Below are positions 1 through 7,800 of a stretch of DNA of 13,156 nt, piece after piece. The DNA lies in contig DOWL01000033.1 of assembly GCA_003519585.1 (NCBI GenBank), forward strand, positions 26,001-39,156, written 5' to 3'. The notes beneath the pieces were generated by a model, which ran no database searches, was not told the DNA's origin, and saw nothing but the letters and a program-made list of their open reading frames with translations. Origin of the DNA: Nocardioides sp. (lineage in GTDB: Bacteria; Actinomycetota; Actinomycetes; Propionibacteriales; Nocardioidaceae). Each line of letters opens with the position of its first letter. The stretch's first letter is position 1. The position numbers were made by a program, and so were the translations under genes.

Positions 1-459
1 AACGGCAAGCCGATGACCCGTCGCCACGTCGACGGCATCTTCGCCAAGGTCCAGCAGTCTGGAGTCCTGCCCCGGACGATGGCCTTCTCCAGCCACGTCT
101 TCCGCCACACCTGCCTGACCTGGATCGAGGAGACCTCAGGGGTCTTGATGGCCAGGGCCTGGGCCGGCCACGCGCCGGGAAGGCTCGGCACGGTCGGCAC
201 CTACATCCCCAACGAGCTGGCCCCAGCCCGCTACCGCGCTGCCGCCGAGGCCACGTTCGGCCCCCTCGAGGACGAGCCGCTCGGCGCCAGCCCCTGGCTG
301 ATCGCCGCCGGAGGTCACCAGGGCACGGCCGACACCGGTGTGCTCCACCGCGTCGACCTCTTCCGCAGCCCGCGGCTGCGGCCCGAGCTCACAACCACGG
401 CCACGCGTCGTCCCGACGAGGGAGGTGACACCGGGCCGACCCCCGGTCACGCCTACTGA
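1..459 (+). CDS. Tyrosine recombinase (phage-type integrase), C-terminal part, truncated by the window edge
   Basis: The reading frame is open from base 1, so the gene begins upstream of the window; 152 residues are visible. They hold the catalytic C-terminal box of the tyrosine recombinase family. H32-V-F-R35 is the HxxR motif with the second catalytic arginine, followed by H36-T37. H57 lies in a W-A-G-H context, and Y68 (G-T-Y-I-P) is the likely nucleophile, 11 residues after H57. The family cuts and rejoins DNA through a 3'-phosphotyrosine to integrate or excise mobile elements. A tail of about 84 residues follows the tyrosine, longer than in most family members, and is rich in Pro, Gly, Thr and Arg; it may be disordered. 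The gene converges on egtD, and no attachment site or tRNA is visible beside it. The family call is firm; the element it belongs to cannot be seen. Confidence 0.85.
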   Translation, partial: NGKPMTRRHVDGIFAKVQQSGVLPRTMAFSSHVFRHTCLTWIEETSGVLMARAWAGHAPGRLGTVGTYIPNELAPARYRAAAEATFGPLEDEPLGASPWLIAAGGHQGTADTGVLHRVDLFRSPRLRPELTTTATRRPDEGGDTGPTPGHAY

Positions 460-465
460 TCGCCC

Positions 466-530
466 GGGGCCGCCCAGCTCGAGGTTCTAGGTCCTCGATT
501 TTCTGACAGGCGGCCCCAAGTCCGGGCGGC
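466..530. repeat. Nested inverted repeat enclosing the terminator hairpin
   Basis: GGGGCCGCC (466-474) is perfectly complementary to GGCGGCCCC (509-517), with 34 nt between, and the terminator-like hairpin sits wholly inside. A second copy of the right arm, GGGCGGC (524-530), can pair instead with GCCGCCC (469-475). The result is a branched structure with two alternative outer stems. It could strengthen termination between the convergent integrase and egtD genes, or be a protein-binding palindrome of the mobile element. Chance pairing in GC-rich DNA is possible, although a 9-bp perfect arm is uncommon. Confidence 0.45.
479..504 (+). terminator. Candidate intrinsic terminator of the integrase gene
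   Basis: A 6-bp perfect stem, TCGAGG (479-484) with CCTCGA (493-498), closes an 8-nt loop and is followed directly by TTTTCT (499-504). It lies 20 bp after the integrase stop codon, in the right orientation to end that transcript. The stem is short for this GC content, so the call is moderate. Confidence 0.5.
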
Positions 531-738
531 TCGGCGCCGTCCGCACCACTCGCTCAAGCCCAGATGCACAACACCACACCAGCACGACACTCACGCGGCC
601 CGCACCCGGCGGGTCGCACTGGTAGGAAGAGGCAGAACGTGACCAGAACGCCTAGGACACGTGGATCTGGCTCTGCGCCCCGTAGCGGGTGTCAGAGTCC
701 CCCCTCGGACACTCAGAACTGGCCATCGACCAGCGCCT
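531..738. other. Non-coding stretch between the convergent integrase and egtD
   Basis: I see no supported gene here. The short open frames have no ribosome-binding site and a low-complexity Arg/Pro/Ser composition. No tRNA-like cloverleaf or insertion-sequence end was recognised. One weak hairpin near 695-712 is listed separately. The segment may be residual flanking DNA of the mobile element. Confidence 0.5.
695..712 (-). terminator. Weak hairpin downstream of egtD
   Basis: GTCC (697-700) pairs with GGAC (707-710) around a 6-nt loop, and GTGTC (689-693) can pair alternatively with GACAC (708-712). It lies about 27 bp past the egtD stop codon. No T-run follows on the - strand, so termination here is only a suggestion. 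Confidence 0.2.
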
Positions 739-1719
739 TCAACGCTTGATGGCCAGCGTCAGGGCAAAATCGACGGGAGCGTCGGTCCAGACGCGGGTCA
801 CACCGAACCCCGCCTGCTCGAGTTCGTCGGCGATCTTGCTGACCCGGAACTTGGTCGAGATCTCCACCCGGATCTCCTCACCGACCGCGAGGTCGAGTAC
901 CACGTCGGCACCGGGGATGGTCACGGTCTGCGGCACTTCCGAGCGCAGCCGCAGGTCCATCCGTTCCATGTGGGCGTCCCAGAAGGGCACATAGGAGAAG
1001 GCGTCGAGGTCGAAGTCGGCGCCGAGCTCGCGGTTGAGCACTCGCAGCGAGTTGCGCACGAACCCGGCCGTGACTCCGCCGGGGTCGTGGTAGGCGGCGA
1101 TCAACCGGTCGGCGCTCTTGACCAGGTCGGTCCCCAACAGCAGCGAGTCCCCGGGCTCGAGCACGTCGGCAAGTGCGCCGAGGAACGCCCGGCGCTCCTC
1201 GAGGTAGAGGTTGCCGATGGTGCCACCGAGGAACGCCACCATCCGCCGACCGCCGCGCGGCAGCTGCGCCAAGTGAAGCGTGAAGTCGCCCACCACCGCG
1301 TCCACCTGGAGCCCCGGATGCCGACGGGCGATCTGGTCGGCGGCCTCACGCAGGGTGCCCTCCGACACGTCGACCGGAGCGAACCGGGTCAGTTGGCCGG
1401 TGGCGGTGAACGCGTCGAGCAGCAGCCGGGTCTTCTCGCTGGTGCCCGATCCCAGTTCGACCAACGTCGTCGCCCCGCTGGCCCTGGCGATCTCCGCGGC
1501 ATGGTCCTCGAGGATCGAACGCTCCGCGGCGAATGGGTAGTACTCGGGCAGCTTGGTGATCTCGTCGAAGAGCGCCGAGCCGATGTCGTCGTAGAGCCAC
1601 TTCGGCGGCAGCGTGCGCGGATGAGAGCTGAGCCCGCGACGGACATCGGTCACCAGGGTCCCGCTGGCCCAGTCGGGGTCCAGCAGCACGGAGACCTTCG
1701 GCTCGAGATCGGCGGTCAT
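739..1719 (-). CDS. egtD: EgtD, L-histidine N-alpha-methyltransferase (ergothioneine synthesis)
   Basis: EgtD methylates the alpha-amino group of L-histidine three times with S-adenosylmethionine to give hercynine, the first committed step of ergothioneine synthesis in the cytoplasm. The 326 residues match the family length (about 320). The SAM-binding motif E-L-G-S-G-T-S-E-K is at 88-96. Aligning by eye with mycobacterial EgtD (offset +4), all the histidine-binding residues I recall are kept: Y60, N170 (G-G-T-I-G-N), Y210 (A-A-Y-H-D-P), E286 and S288. The start codon overlaps the egtB stop in an ATGA (1716-1719), so the two are translationally coupled. No egtE or other pathway gene follows before the integrase. 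The call is secure. Confidence 0.96.
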   Translation of the reverse strand: MTADLEPKVSVLLDPDWASGTLVTDVRRGLSSHPRTLPPKWLYDDIGSALFDEITKLPEYYPFAAERSILEDHAAEIARASGATTLVELGSGTSEKTRLLLDAFTATGQLTRFAPVDVSEGTLREAADQIARRHPGLQVDAVVGDFTLHLAQLPRGGRRMVAFLGGTIGNLYLEERRAFLGALADVLEPGDSLLLGTDLVKSADRLIAAYHDPGGVTAGFVRNSLRVLNRELGADFDLDAFSYVPFWDAHMERMDLRLRSEVPQTVTIPGADVVLDLAVGEEIRVEISTKFRVSKIADELEQAGFGVTRVWTDAPVDFALTLAIKR

Positions 1720-3002
1720 GCGGCGCTCCTCGGCGCACCGCCGTCAGCGAGCCGCAGGCCCGAGAGCGCCCAGCGTGCACCGGGCGGGAAGAAGTTGCGG
1801 TAGCTCGCTCTCGTGTGCCCCGATGGCGTGAGGGCGCAGCCCCCGCGCAGAACCATCTGGTTGGACATGAACTTGCCGTTGTATTCGCCGATCGCGCCCG
1901 CGGCCGGGTGGAAGCCCGGGTAGGGCAGATAGGCGGACGAGGTCCACTCCCAGCAGTCGCCGAAGGCCTGGCGCAGCCCACCGGTGGCCGGTCCGGCCGC
2001 CCGCGGATGGAACGTCTCGGTGTCGGCGAGGTTGCCTTCGACGTCGGGCGCGATGCTGCGGACCCCGTGCTCCCACTCGGCCTCGGACGGCAGCCGCTTG
2101 CCGGCCCAGGAGGCGTAGGCATCGGCCTCGTAGTGGCTGACATGGGCCACCGGGAGACCAGGATTGACCGGGAAAGTGCCGTGCAGCGTGTGCTCGAACC
2201 AGACGCCGTCGAGCTCGGTCCAGTAGAACGGCGCGCGCCACCCCTCCGCATTGACCCTCGCCCAGCCGTCGGAGAGCCAGAGGTCGGCCCGTCGATAGCC
2301 GCCGTCGGCCATGAACTCCAACCACTCGCCGTTGGTGACCAGCCGATCGGCGAGCCGGAACGGCTCGAGGAAGACCTGATGCAGGGGCAGCTCGTTGTCG
2401 AAGGAGAAGTGCGCCTCGCGGTGCCCGATCTCCACGAGCCCGCCCTCGACGTCGACCCACCCAAGGCGGTCGGGCTCGCTGGCGACACTCGGGCGACCGG
2501 CGTACGACGGCTGCAACGGGTTGAGCGAGAGGACGTGCTTGATGTCCATGAGCAGCAACTCCTGGTGCTGCTGCTCATGGTGGAAGCCGAGCTCGATCGT
2601 GTCGGAGAGCTTGGCGAGGGTGCCGTCGTCGAGGCCGGCGACCAGGTCGCGCATCCGGTCGTCGACGTTGGCGCGGTAGACGCCCACGTCGTGGGCGCCC
2701 GGCCGGCTCACCACGCCGCGCTGCGCACGCGCGTATCGAGGCCCCACTGCCTCGTAGTAGCTGTTGAACAAGAACCAGTAGGTGTCCTGGAAGGGGGCGA
2801 ACGCTGGTTCGTGGTCGGCGAGCACGAACGTCTCGAAGAACCAGGTCACGTGCGCGCGATGCCACTTGGTGGGCGACACGTCGGGCATCGACTGGACCGT
2901 CTGGTCCTCCGGTGAGAGTGGCGCGGCGAGTCGCTCGGTGTGGGATCGCACCTCGTCGAAGCGAGCCACGAGCGAGGTGGAAGTCCAAGGGGTGGAAGTC
3001 AT
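1716..3002 (-). CDS. egtB: EgtB, hercynine oxygenase / sulfoxide synthase (ergothioneine synthesis)
   Basis: EgtB is a non-haem iron enzyme that uses oxygen to join a sulfur donor (gamma-glutamylcysteine in the mycobacterial type, cysteine in others) to hercynine as a sulfoxide. It has 428 residues, like mycobacterial EgtB. Residues about 10-165 form the DinB-like helical domain; 180-428 form the formylglycine-generating-enzyme-type domain. The likely iron ligands are H51 (K-W-H-R-A-H) and H142/H146 in the HX3HXE motif H-E-Q-Q-H-Q-E. Y374 in G-E-Y-N-G-K-F-M fits the catalytic tyrosine. The segment R-Y-A-R-A-Q-R (89-95) resembles the stretch holding the gamma-glutamylcysteine-binding arginines in the mycobacterial enzyme, but I cannot fix the donor from sequence. 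A strong GGAGG (3011-3015) lies 8 nt before the ATG. egtD overlaps its 3' end. Confidence 0.96.
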   Translation of the reverse strand: MTSTPWTSTSLVARFDEVRSHTERLAAPLSPEDQTVQSMPDVSPTKWHRAHVTWFFETFVLADHEPAFAPFQDTYWFLFNSYYEAVGPRYARAQRGVVSRPGAHDVGVYRANVDDRMRDLVAGLDDGTLAKLSDTIELGFHHEQQHQELLLMDIKHVLSLNPLQPSYAGRPSVASEPDRLGWVDVEGGLVEIGHREAHFSFDNELPLHQVFLEPFRLADRLVTNGEWLEFMADGGYRRADLWLSDGWARVNAEGWRAPFYWTELDGVWFEHTLHGTFPVNPGLPVAHVSHYEADAYASWAGKRLPSEAEWEHGVRSIAPDVEGNLADTETFHPRAAGPATGGLRQAFGDCWEWTSSAYLPYPGFHPAAGAIGEYNGKFMSNQMVLRGGCALTPSGHTRASYRNFFPPGARWALSGLRLADGGAPRSAA

Positions 3003-3084
3003 GGGTGGTGCCTCCTCGTCCGGCCGCGCGGGTTGCGCAGCCGTTCTGGTCCGACGCTATGGGCGACCACCGACAGTGCTCGTG

Positions 3085-3113
3085 GACGGCATCAGTGTTC
3101 GCCTGCTGTTCCC
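3085..3113 (-). promoter_or_regulatory. Possible ECF-type promoter before egtB
   Basis: On the - strand GGGAAC (3108-3113) is followed after 19 nt by CGTC (3085-3088), about 83 nt before the egtB start. GGGAA(C/T) with a CGTT-like -10 is the pattern used by SigR/SigH-type ECF sigma factors. The spacing here is about two nt longer than usual and the -10 has one mismatch. It is a weak hint that egtBD has its own stress promoter in the 161-bp gap after the anti-sigma gene. Confidence 0.2.
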
Positions 3114-3136
3114 TGCTCTGTCTCCGGTCGTGGCGC

Positions 3137-3153
3137 GGCGTTACAGCGACGCC
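3137..3153. other. Small hairpin after the anti-sigma gene
   Basis: GGCGT (3137-3141) pairs perfectly with ACGCC (3149-3153) around a 7-nt loop, 10 bp past the anti-sigma stop codon. No T-run follows on the - strand. It may attenuate read-through into egtB or may be chance. Confidence 0.2.
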
Positions 3154-3163
3154 CTCGGGCAGT

Positions 3164-3412
3164 TCACCGTCGGAAGCCACGAAACGCATCGAGCAGCGTC
3201 GACGTCGCCTCGGTGGAGAGCGAGTCCACCGGGATGGAGCCCAGCCGGGTCGCGGTCTCCTCCATCTGCCCGAGGTAGGCCGCACAGCCGTGACAGAGGC
3301 CGACGTGGAGCTCGAACCGCGCCCGGGTCCCATCATCGAGCGCATCCTCGAGATAGTCGGTGACCAGCTCGACGAGCTCCTGGCAGCTCAGCTGCCCGAC
3401 CTCCTCGCTCAC
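3164..3412 (-). CDS. Zinc-finger anti-sigma factor (zf-HC2 / ZAS type)
   Basis: This 82-residue protein probably binds and silences the sigma factor encoded just upstream. It carries the ZAS pattern: C10, then H36-x3-C40-x2-C43 (H-V-G-L-C-H-G-C), the ligands of the structural or redox-sensitive zinc. In related proteins such as RsrA, oxidation of these cysteines ejects zinc and frees the sigma factor; whether this one senses oxidant is inference. No membrane helix is present, so it should be cytosolic. I chose the GTG at 3410-3412 because it overlaps the sigma stop in a GTGA (3409-3412) and follows GAGGAGG. The longer open frame upstream overlaps sigma coding and is rejected. The C-terminal 35 residues match no motif I know. 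Confidence 0.85.
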   Translation of the reverse strand: MSEEVGQLSCQELVELVTDYLEDALDDGTRARFELHVGLCHGCAAYLGQMEETATRLGSIPVDSLSTEATSTLLDAFRGFRR

Positions 3413-4047
3413 GACACCTCCTCGCTCGGCTCGGCGGCGAGATAGCGGGCCAGGACCTGACGACAGCCGGCGCGCGCCCTGTGGAGCAGGACCCGCTGGT
3501 TGGCGGCCGATACGTCGAGCAGCTCGCACACCTCATCCGAGGAGCACCCGACGACGTCCCGCAGGGTCAGCACGATCCGCTGGCGCTCCGGCAACCGCTC
3601 CAGCACCGTCCGCAGCTGGTCCTGGATCTCGATCTCGAGCACTCGGTCCTCGACGGTGCGCCAGTCCGACGGGAAGGACTTCCAACCGCCGGCGTATTGG
3701 TCCTCCGGCCCGCGGAACAGGCCGGGGTCCACGGTCGGGCCCTCGTCCTCGGCACCGAGGCTGCTCCACGGCAACGAGCGGTGCTCCTTGACGCCGCGGG
3801 TCTTCGCGATGTTGACCAGGATGCGATAGACCCAGGTGCGCAGCGCGGCCCGACCCTCGAACGCATCGAGTCCGCGAATCACGGCCAACCACGTGTCCTG
3901 GACGACCTCCTCTGCCGAGGCCTCCGTGGACACGAAGCCGCGGGCGAGCAGGAGCATCGGGCGTGACCAGTCGGTGACCAGGCGCGTGAACGCTGCCTCG
4001 TCGCCGGCACGCAACGCCGCGACGAGCTCGCCGTCGTCACTCGACAC
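3409..4047 (-). CDS. ECF-type RNA polymerase sigma factor
   Basis: This sigma-70 family factor of the extracytoplasmic-function group would direct RNA polymerase to stress promoters. From the chosen GTG it has 212 residues. Region 2 spans about 7-84, with the -10-recognition and core-binding segments (E-E-V-V-Q-D-T-W, then R-T-W-V-Y-R-I). Region 4 spans about 143-203, ending in a helix-turn-helix (S-S-D-E-V-C-E-L-L-D-V-S). The linker of about 58 residues is long and has G-G-W-K-S-F-P-S-D-W near 120-129, a Trp/Pro-rich insert seen in some ECF factors with cytosolic zinc-finger partners. An in-frame ATG at 4155 would overlap the upstream flavoprotein gene by 92 bp; GTG 4047, 16 nt after that gene's stop, is more likely although its ribosome-binding site is weak. 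The regulon is unknown. Confidence 0.88.
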   Translation of the reverse strand: MSSDDGELVAALRAGDEAAFTRLVTDWSRPMLLLARGFVSTEASAEEVVQDTWLAVIRGLDAFEGRAALRTWVYRILVNIAKTRGVKEHRSLPWSSLGAEDEGPTVDPGLFRGPEDQYAGGWKSFPSDWRTVEDRVLEIEIQDQLRTVLERLPERQRIVLTLRDVVGCSSDEVCELLDVSAANQRVLLHRARAGCRQVLARYLAAEPSEEVS

Positions 4048-4063
4048 AGAGCGACCATAGCCA

Positions 4064-4780
4064 TCAGGAGCGGTACTCGGGGTTCTCGAAGTCGAACCGT
4101 GCGCCGGCGTTCCATTGCGAGCGCTGGTTGCCGTATCCAGGGACCCCGCCGGCATCCTTGAGCAACTTCGCGAGGTGCATGAGGTTCCAGGTCATGAAGG
4201 TCGTGTTGCGGTTGGTGAAGTCGTTGTCGGGGCCACCGCTTCCAGGATCGAGGTACGACGGTCCGGGCCCCGCCTCGCCGATCCAGCCCGCGTCGGCATT
4301 GGGCGGGATCGTGTAGCCGATGTGCTGCAGCGAGTAGAGGATGTTCTGAGCGCAGTGCTTGATCCCGTCCTCGTTGCCGGTGATGAGGCACCCCGCGACC
4401 CGGCCGTAGAAGAGGTACTGGCCCTTGTGGTTGAGCTCGCCCGACAGCGAGTAGAGCCGCTCGATGAGCTGCTTGGTGATGCTGGAGTTGTCACCCAGCC
4501 AGATCGGCCCCGCGACCACGAGGATGTCGCTGGCGAGGATCCCGGGGTAAAGCTCGGGCCACGCGTCGCTCTCCCACCCGTGCTCGCGCATGTCGGGGTA
4601 GACGCCGGTCGCGACGTCATGGTCGACCAACCGCAGCTGATCCACCTCGACGCCATGCTTGCGCATGATCGCCGCGCTCACGTCGACCAGTCCCTGGGTG
4701 TGGCTCGGATCGGGGCTCCGCTTGAGCGTGCAGTTGACGAACGTCGCGCGCAGGCCGGTGAAGTCGTGCTGATCGGTCAT
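4064..4780 (-). CDS. Flavodoxin-fold NAD(P)H-dependent oxidoreductase (FMN reductase family)
   Basis: The 238-residue product has the FMN_red / flavodoxin-like pattern. A beta strand leads into the likely FMN-phosphate loop N-C-T-L-K-R-S-P-D-P-S-H-T (16-28). A second flavin-contact loop, G-P-I-W-L-G-D-N-S-S, is at 91-100, and a third loop, G-N-E-D-G, at 135-139. Such proteins bind FMN and pass electrons from NAD(P)H to flavins, quinones or other acceptors; the substrate is not readable here. There is no signal peptide or membrane segment. GAGGAG (complement of 4786-4791) precedes the ATG. The gene heads the sigma/anti-sigma run, 16 nt before the sigma start, so co-expression and a redox link are likely. 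The C-terminal stretch 180-238 extends beyond the core fold. Confidence 0.8.
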   Translation of the reverse strand: MTDQHDFTGLRATFVNCTLKRSPDPSHTQGLVDVSAAIMRKHGVEVDQLRLVDHDVATGVYPDMREHGWESDAWPELYPGILASDILVVAGPIWLGDNSSITKQLIERLYSLSGELNHKGQYLFYGRVAGCLITGNEDGIKHCAQNILYSLQHIGYTIPPNADAGWIGEAGPGPSYLDPGSGGPDNDFTNRNTTFMTWNLMHLAKLLKDAGGVPGYGNQRSQWNAGARFDFENPEYRS

Positions 4781-4847
4781 GGTCGCTCCTCGGGTCGAAA
4801 CGGATCACGCATCAGTGCCATCGCCAGGGCAACCCGTTACAGCTGAC

Positions 4848-4865
4848 CCTCCTAGATCCTCCTAG
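4848..4865. repeat. Two direct copies of CCTCCTAG at the dnaE2 stop codon
   Basis: CCTCCTAG occurs at 4848-4855 and again at 4858-4865. On the - strand this reads as two TAGGAGG blocks, the first TAG being the dnaE2 stop. They resemble ribosome-binding sites, but no start codon follows at a useful distance. The remaining 60 bp before the flavoprotein gene show no clear terminator or promoter. Confidence 0.4.
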
Positions 4866-7800
4866 CGGAAGTCGCGGGACTGAGCCCGGGCCTGGAGCAC
4901 GGCCCCGGCCCCGGGCACCACGACGTCGATGCCCTCGACCCGGTCCGCGACCAGGTTGGTTGCGCCCTCCTCGCGCTCGAGGATGCCGCGCACCACGACG
5001 GCGACTCGGTTGCGGGCCGCCTGGCGATGGGCACGCATGACACCGATGGAGCAGACGACGTTGAGCATGCCGGTCTCGTCCTCGAGGTTGAGGAACGTCA
5101 CGCCCTGCGCAGTGCCCGGGCGCTGACGATGGGTGATCAGTCCTGCGACGTGTACCCGGCGGCGGGTCTCGACGGATTGGAGATCGCCCACGGATCGGAT
5201 GCCGGCCCGGGCCAGCTCCGCGCGCAGATGCTCGACGGGGTGCTTCTCCGGGGAGATCCGGGTGGCCCAGAGGTCGGCGAGGGTCAACTCGACGTCGGTC
5301 ATCGCGGGGAGCGACGGCAGCCCAGCCGCGGGCGTCGAGCCGGCGAGATGGTCGGGCCGCTCGGCGGCGCCGGCCGCCCAGAGAGCCTGCCGCCGGTCGA
5401 GGCCGAGGGAGTCGAAGGCGCCCGCGGTGGCCAACGCCTCCAGTTGGGCCGAGGTGAGTCCCGCGCGGCGGGACAGGTCGGTGAGGTCGGCGAACGGTGA
5501 CTGGTCGCGGGCGGCCACGATGCGTTGAGCCACCTCGAGACCGATCCCGCGGACCGAATCGAGCCCGAGGCGGACCACGTGCCGCCCGTCGCGGCGGTGG
5601 GTCAGCGTCGGATCGGGGCTGTTCGCGGCCCACTCGGTCCGGTCGTGGAGCGGCCGCGTGCACTCGTCGAGACCGGTCGCTGCGGCCGGATCCACCGGGT
5701 CGAGGAGTTCGAGGTCGGCCCGGGCGCCGGACCGCACCAGATCTGGGCGGCGCACGACCACCCCGTGGCGGCGCGCGTCGGCGACCAGCGACTGCGGGGA
5801 GTAGAACCCCATCGGCTGATTGCGCAGCAGCCCGGCCAGAAACGCCGCCGGGTAGTGCAGCTTGAACCAGGAGCTGGCATAGACGAGCAGCGCGAAGCTC
5901 AGCGCGTGCGACTCCGCGAAGCCGAAGTTGGCGAAGGAGAGGATCTTGACGTAGATCGCGTCGGCCGCGTCACCGACCAGCCCGCGTCGAGCCATCCCGG
6001 TGTAGAGCGTCTGCTTGATGCTCTCGATCCGCTCCACCCCACGCTTGGAGCCCATCGCACGTCTGAGCAGGTCGGCGTCGTCACGTGAACAGTCCCCCAG
6101 AGCCACGGCCATCGCCATCAGCTGCTCCTGGAACAGCGGGACGCCTCGGGTCCGCTCCAGCACTGGCACTAGGTCGGGGTGGTCGTAGGTGACCGGCTCG
6201 ACGCCGGTCGCGCGCCGGACATAGGGGTGGACGGCACCGCCCTGGATCGGCCCCGGGCGGATCAGGGCGATCTCGATGGCGAGGTCGTAGAACTCGCGCG
6301 GCCGCAGTCGAGGCAGCGTGCCGATCTGAGCCCTGCTCTCGACCTGGAAGACGCCGACCGAGTCGGCGCGGCACAGCATGTCGTAGACGCCGGGCTCCTC
6401 CTTGGGCAGGGACGCAAGGGTCCAGGACTCCCCGGTGTGCTCGGCGGCCAGCCTCATCATGTGGTCGAGCGCACCGAGCATGCCGAGGCCGAGCAGGTCG
6501 AACTTCACCAGCCCCATCGACTCACAGGAGTCCTTGTCCCACTGCAGCACGGTCCGCCGCTCCATCCGGGCCCGCTCGATGGGACAGACCTCGCCGATCG
6601 GCCGCTCCGTCAGCACCATGCCGCCCGAGTGAATCCCGAGGTGTCGTGGCGCACCCATCAGCTGGTCGGCCAGCGCCACGACCGGCTCGGGCACGTCGTG
6701 CGCACCGGGATCGCCTTGGTCACCGCTCACCACCGCCTGCCAGCCGTCGATCTGCTTGGACCAGGCGTCCTGTTGCCCCGGCGAGTGGCCGAGCGCCTTG
6801 GCCGCATCGCGCACGGCCATCCGCGGGCGATAGGTGATCACGTTGGCCACCTGCGCGGCGTTGCGACGTCCATAGGTGTCGTACACCCACTGGATGACCT
6901 CTTCGCGCCGGTCGGAGTCGAAGTCGACGTCGATGTCGGGCTCCTCGTCACGATGCGCCGAGATGAACCGCTCGAACGGCAGGCGGTAGAAGACCGCGTC
7001 GACGGCCGTGACGCCGAGGGCGTAGCAGACTGCCGAGCTCGCCGCCGAGCCCCTGCCCTGACAGAGGATGCCCTGGCTGCGAGCGAAGTCGACGATGTCG
7101 TGCACGATCACGAAGTAGCCGGCGAAGTCCTTGTCGGCCACGACGCGCAACTCGTGCTCGATCCGGTCTCGCGCCTCCTGCGCGTGGGGCTGCCCGGCGT
7201 AGCGCTCCTCGAACCCTCGCCACACCAGCTCTCGCAGCCAGGAGTCGGCGGTGTGTCCTTCGGGGATGCGGTGTTTGGGCAGTCGTGGTGACGCCTTCCT
7301 GAGGTCGAAGGCGAGTTCGTCGGCCAACGCCACGCTGGCGGACACGGCGTCCGGCCACCGAGGCAGGGCCCGCGCCACCTCCGCGCCGCTGCGCAGGAAG
7401 GCCGCTCCGGAGAGGTCCAGCCAGCCGTCCATGTCGGCGAGACTGCGGCGCGCGCGCACCGCGGCCATCGCAGAGGCCAGCCTGGCCGAGCGCGGCGTCG
7501 CGTGGTGGACGTTGCCGGCCGCGACGACCCGCAGGCCGTGGTCGGCGGCCAGCTCGGCCAGCGCCGCGTTGGTCTCGTCGGCGGTCGGCGCATTGCTCGG
7601 CGAGAGCTCGACCACCACGTGGTCGATGCCGAACCGCTCGGTCAGGCGGTCCAACTCCTCGGCCGCACGCCGTGGTCCGTGAGTGGCCAGCGCCGCGCGG
7701 ACCGAACCCTTGCGGCAACCGGTGAGGACACACCAGTGACCTCGGCCGCGCTCGGCGAGCTCGTCGAGGTCGTAGACCGGGCGGCCCTTCTCGTCACCAC

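Noticed and set aside
564-749. A 61-codon + strand open frame downstream of the integrase
   Set aside because: It has no ribosome-binding site or known motif, and its composition is like random GC-rich sequence.
1346-2578. A 410-codon - strand frame spanning the egtB/egtD junction
   Set aside because: It is the same strand in another frame, Ser/Arg/Pro-rich with no motif, and overlaps both real genes completely.
661-2915. Two long + strand open frames (661-1803 and 1815-2915) opposite egtD and egtB
   Set aside because: Both lie antisense to genes with intact catalytic motifs, lack ribosome-binding sites, and their translations are low-complexity mirror products.
3413-3529. An N-terminal extension of the anti-sigma factor to an ATG at 3529
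   Set aside because: It would overlap sigma region 4 coding by over 100 bp; the GTG at 3412 has a good ribosome-binding site and a GTGA overlap.
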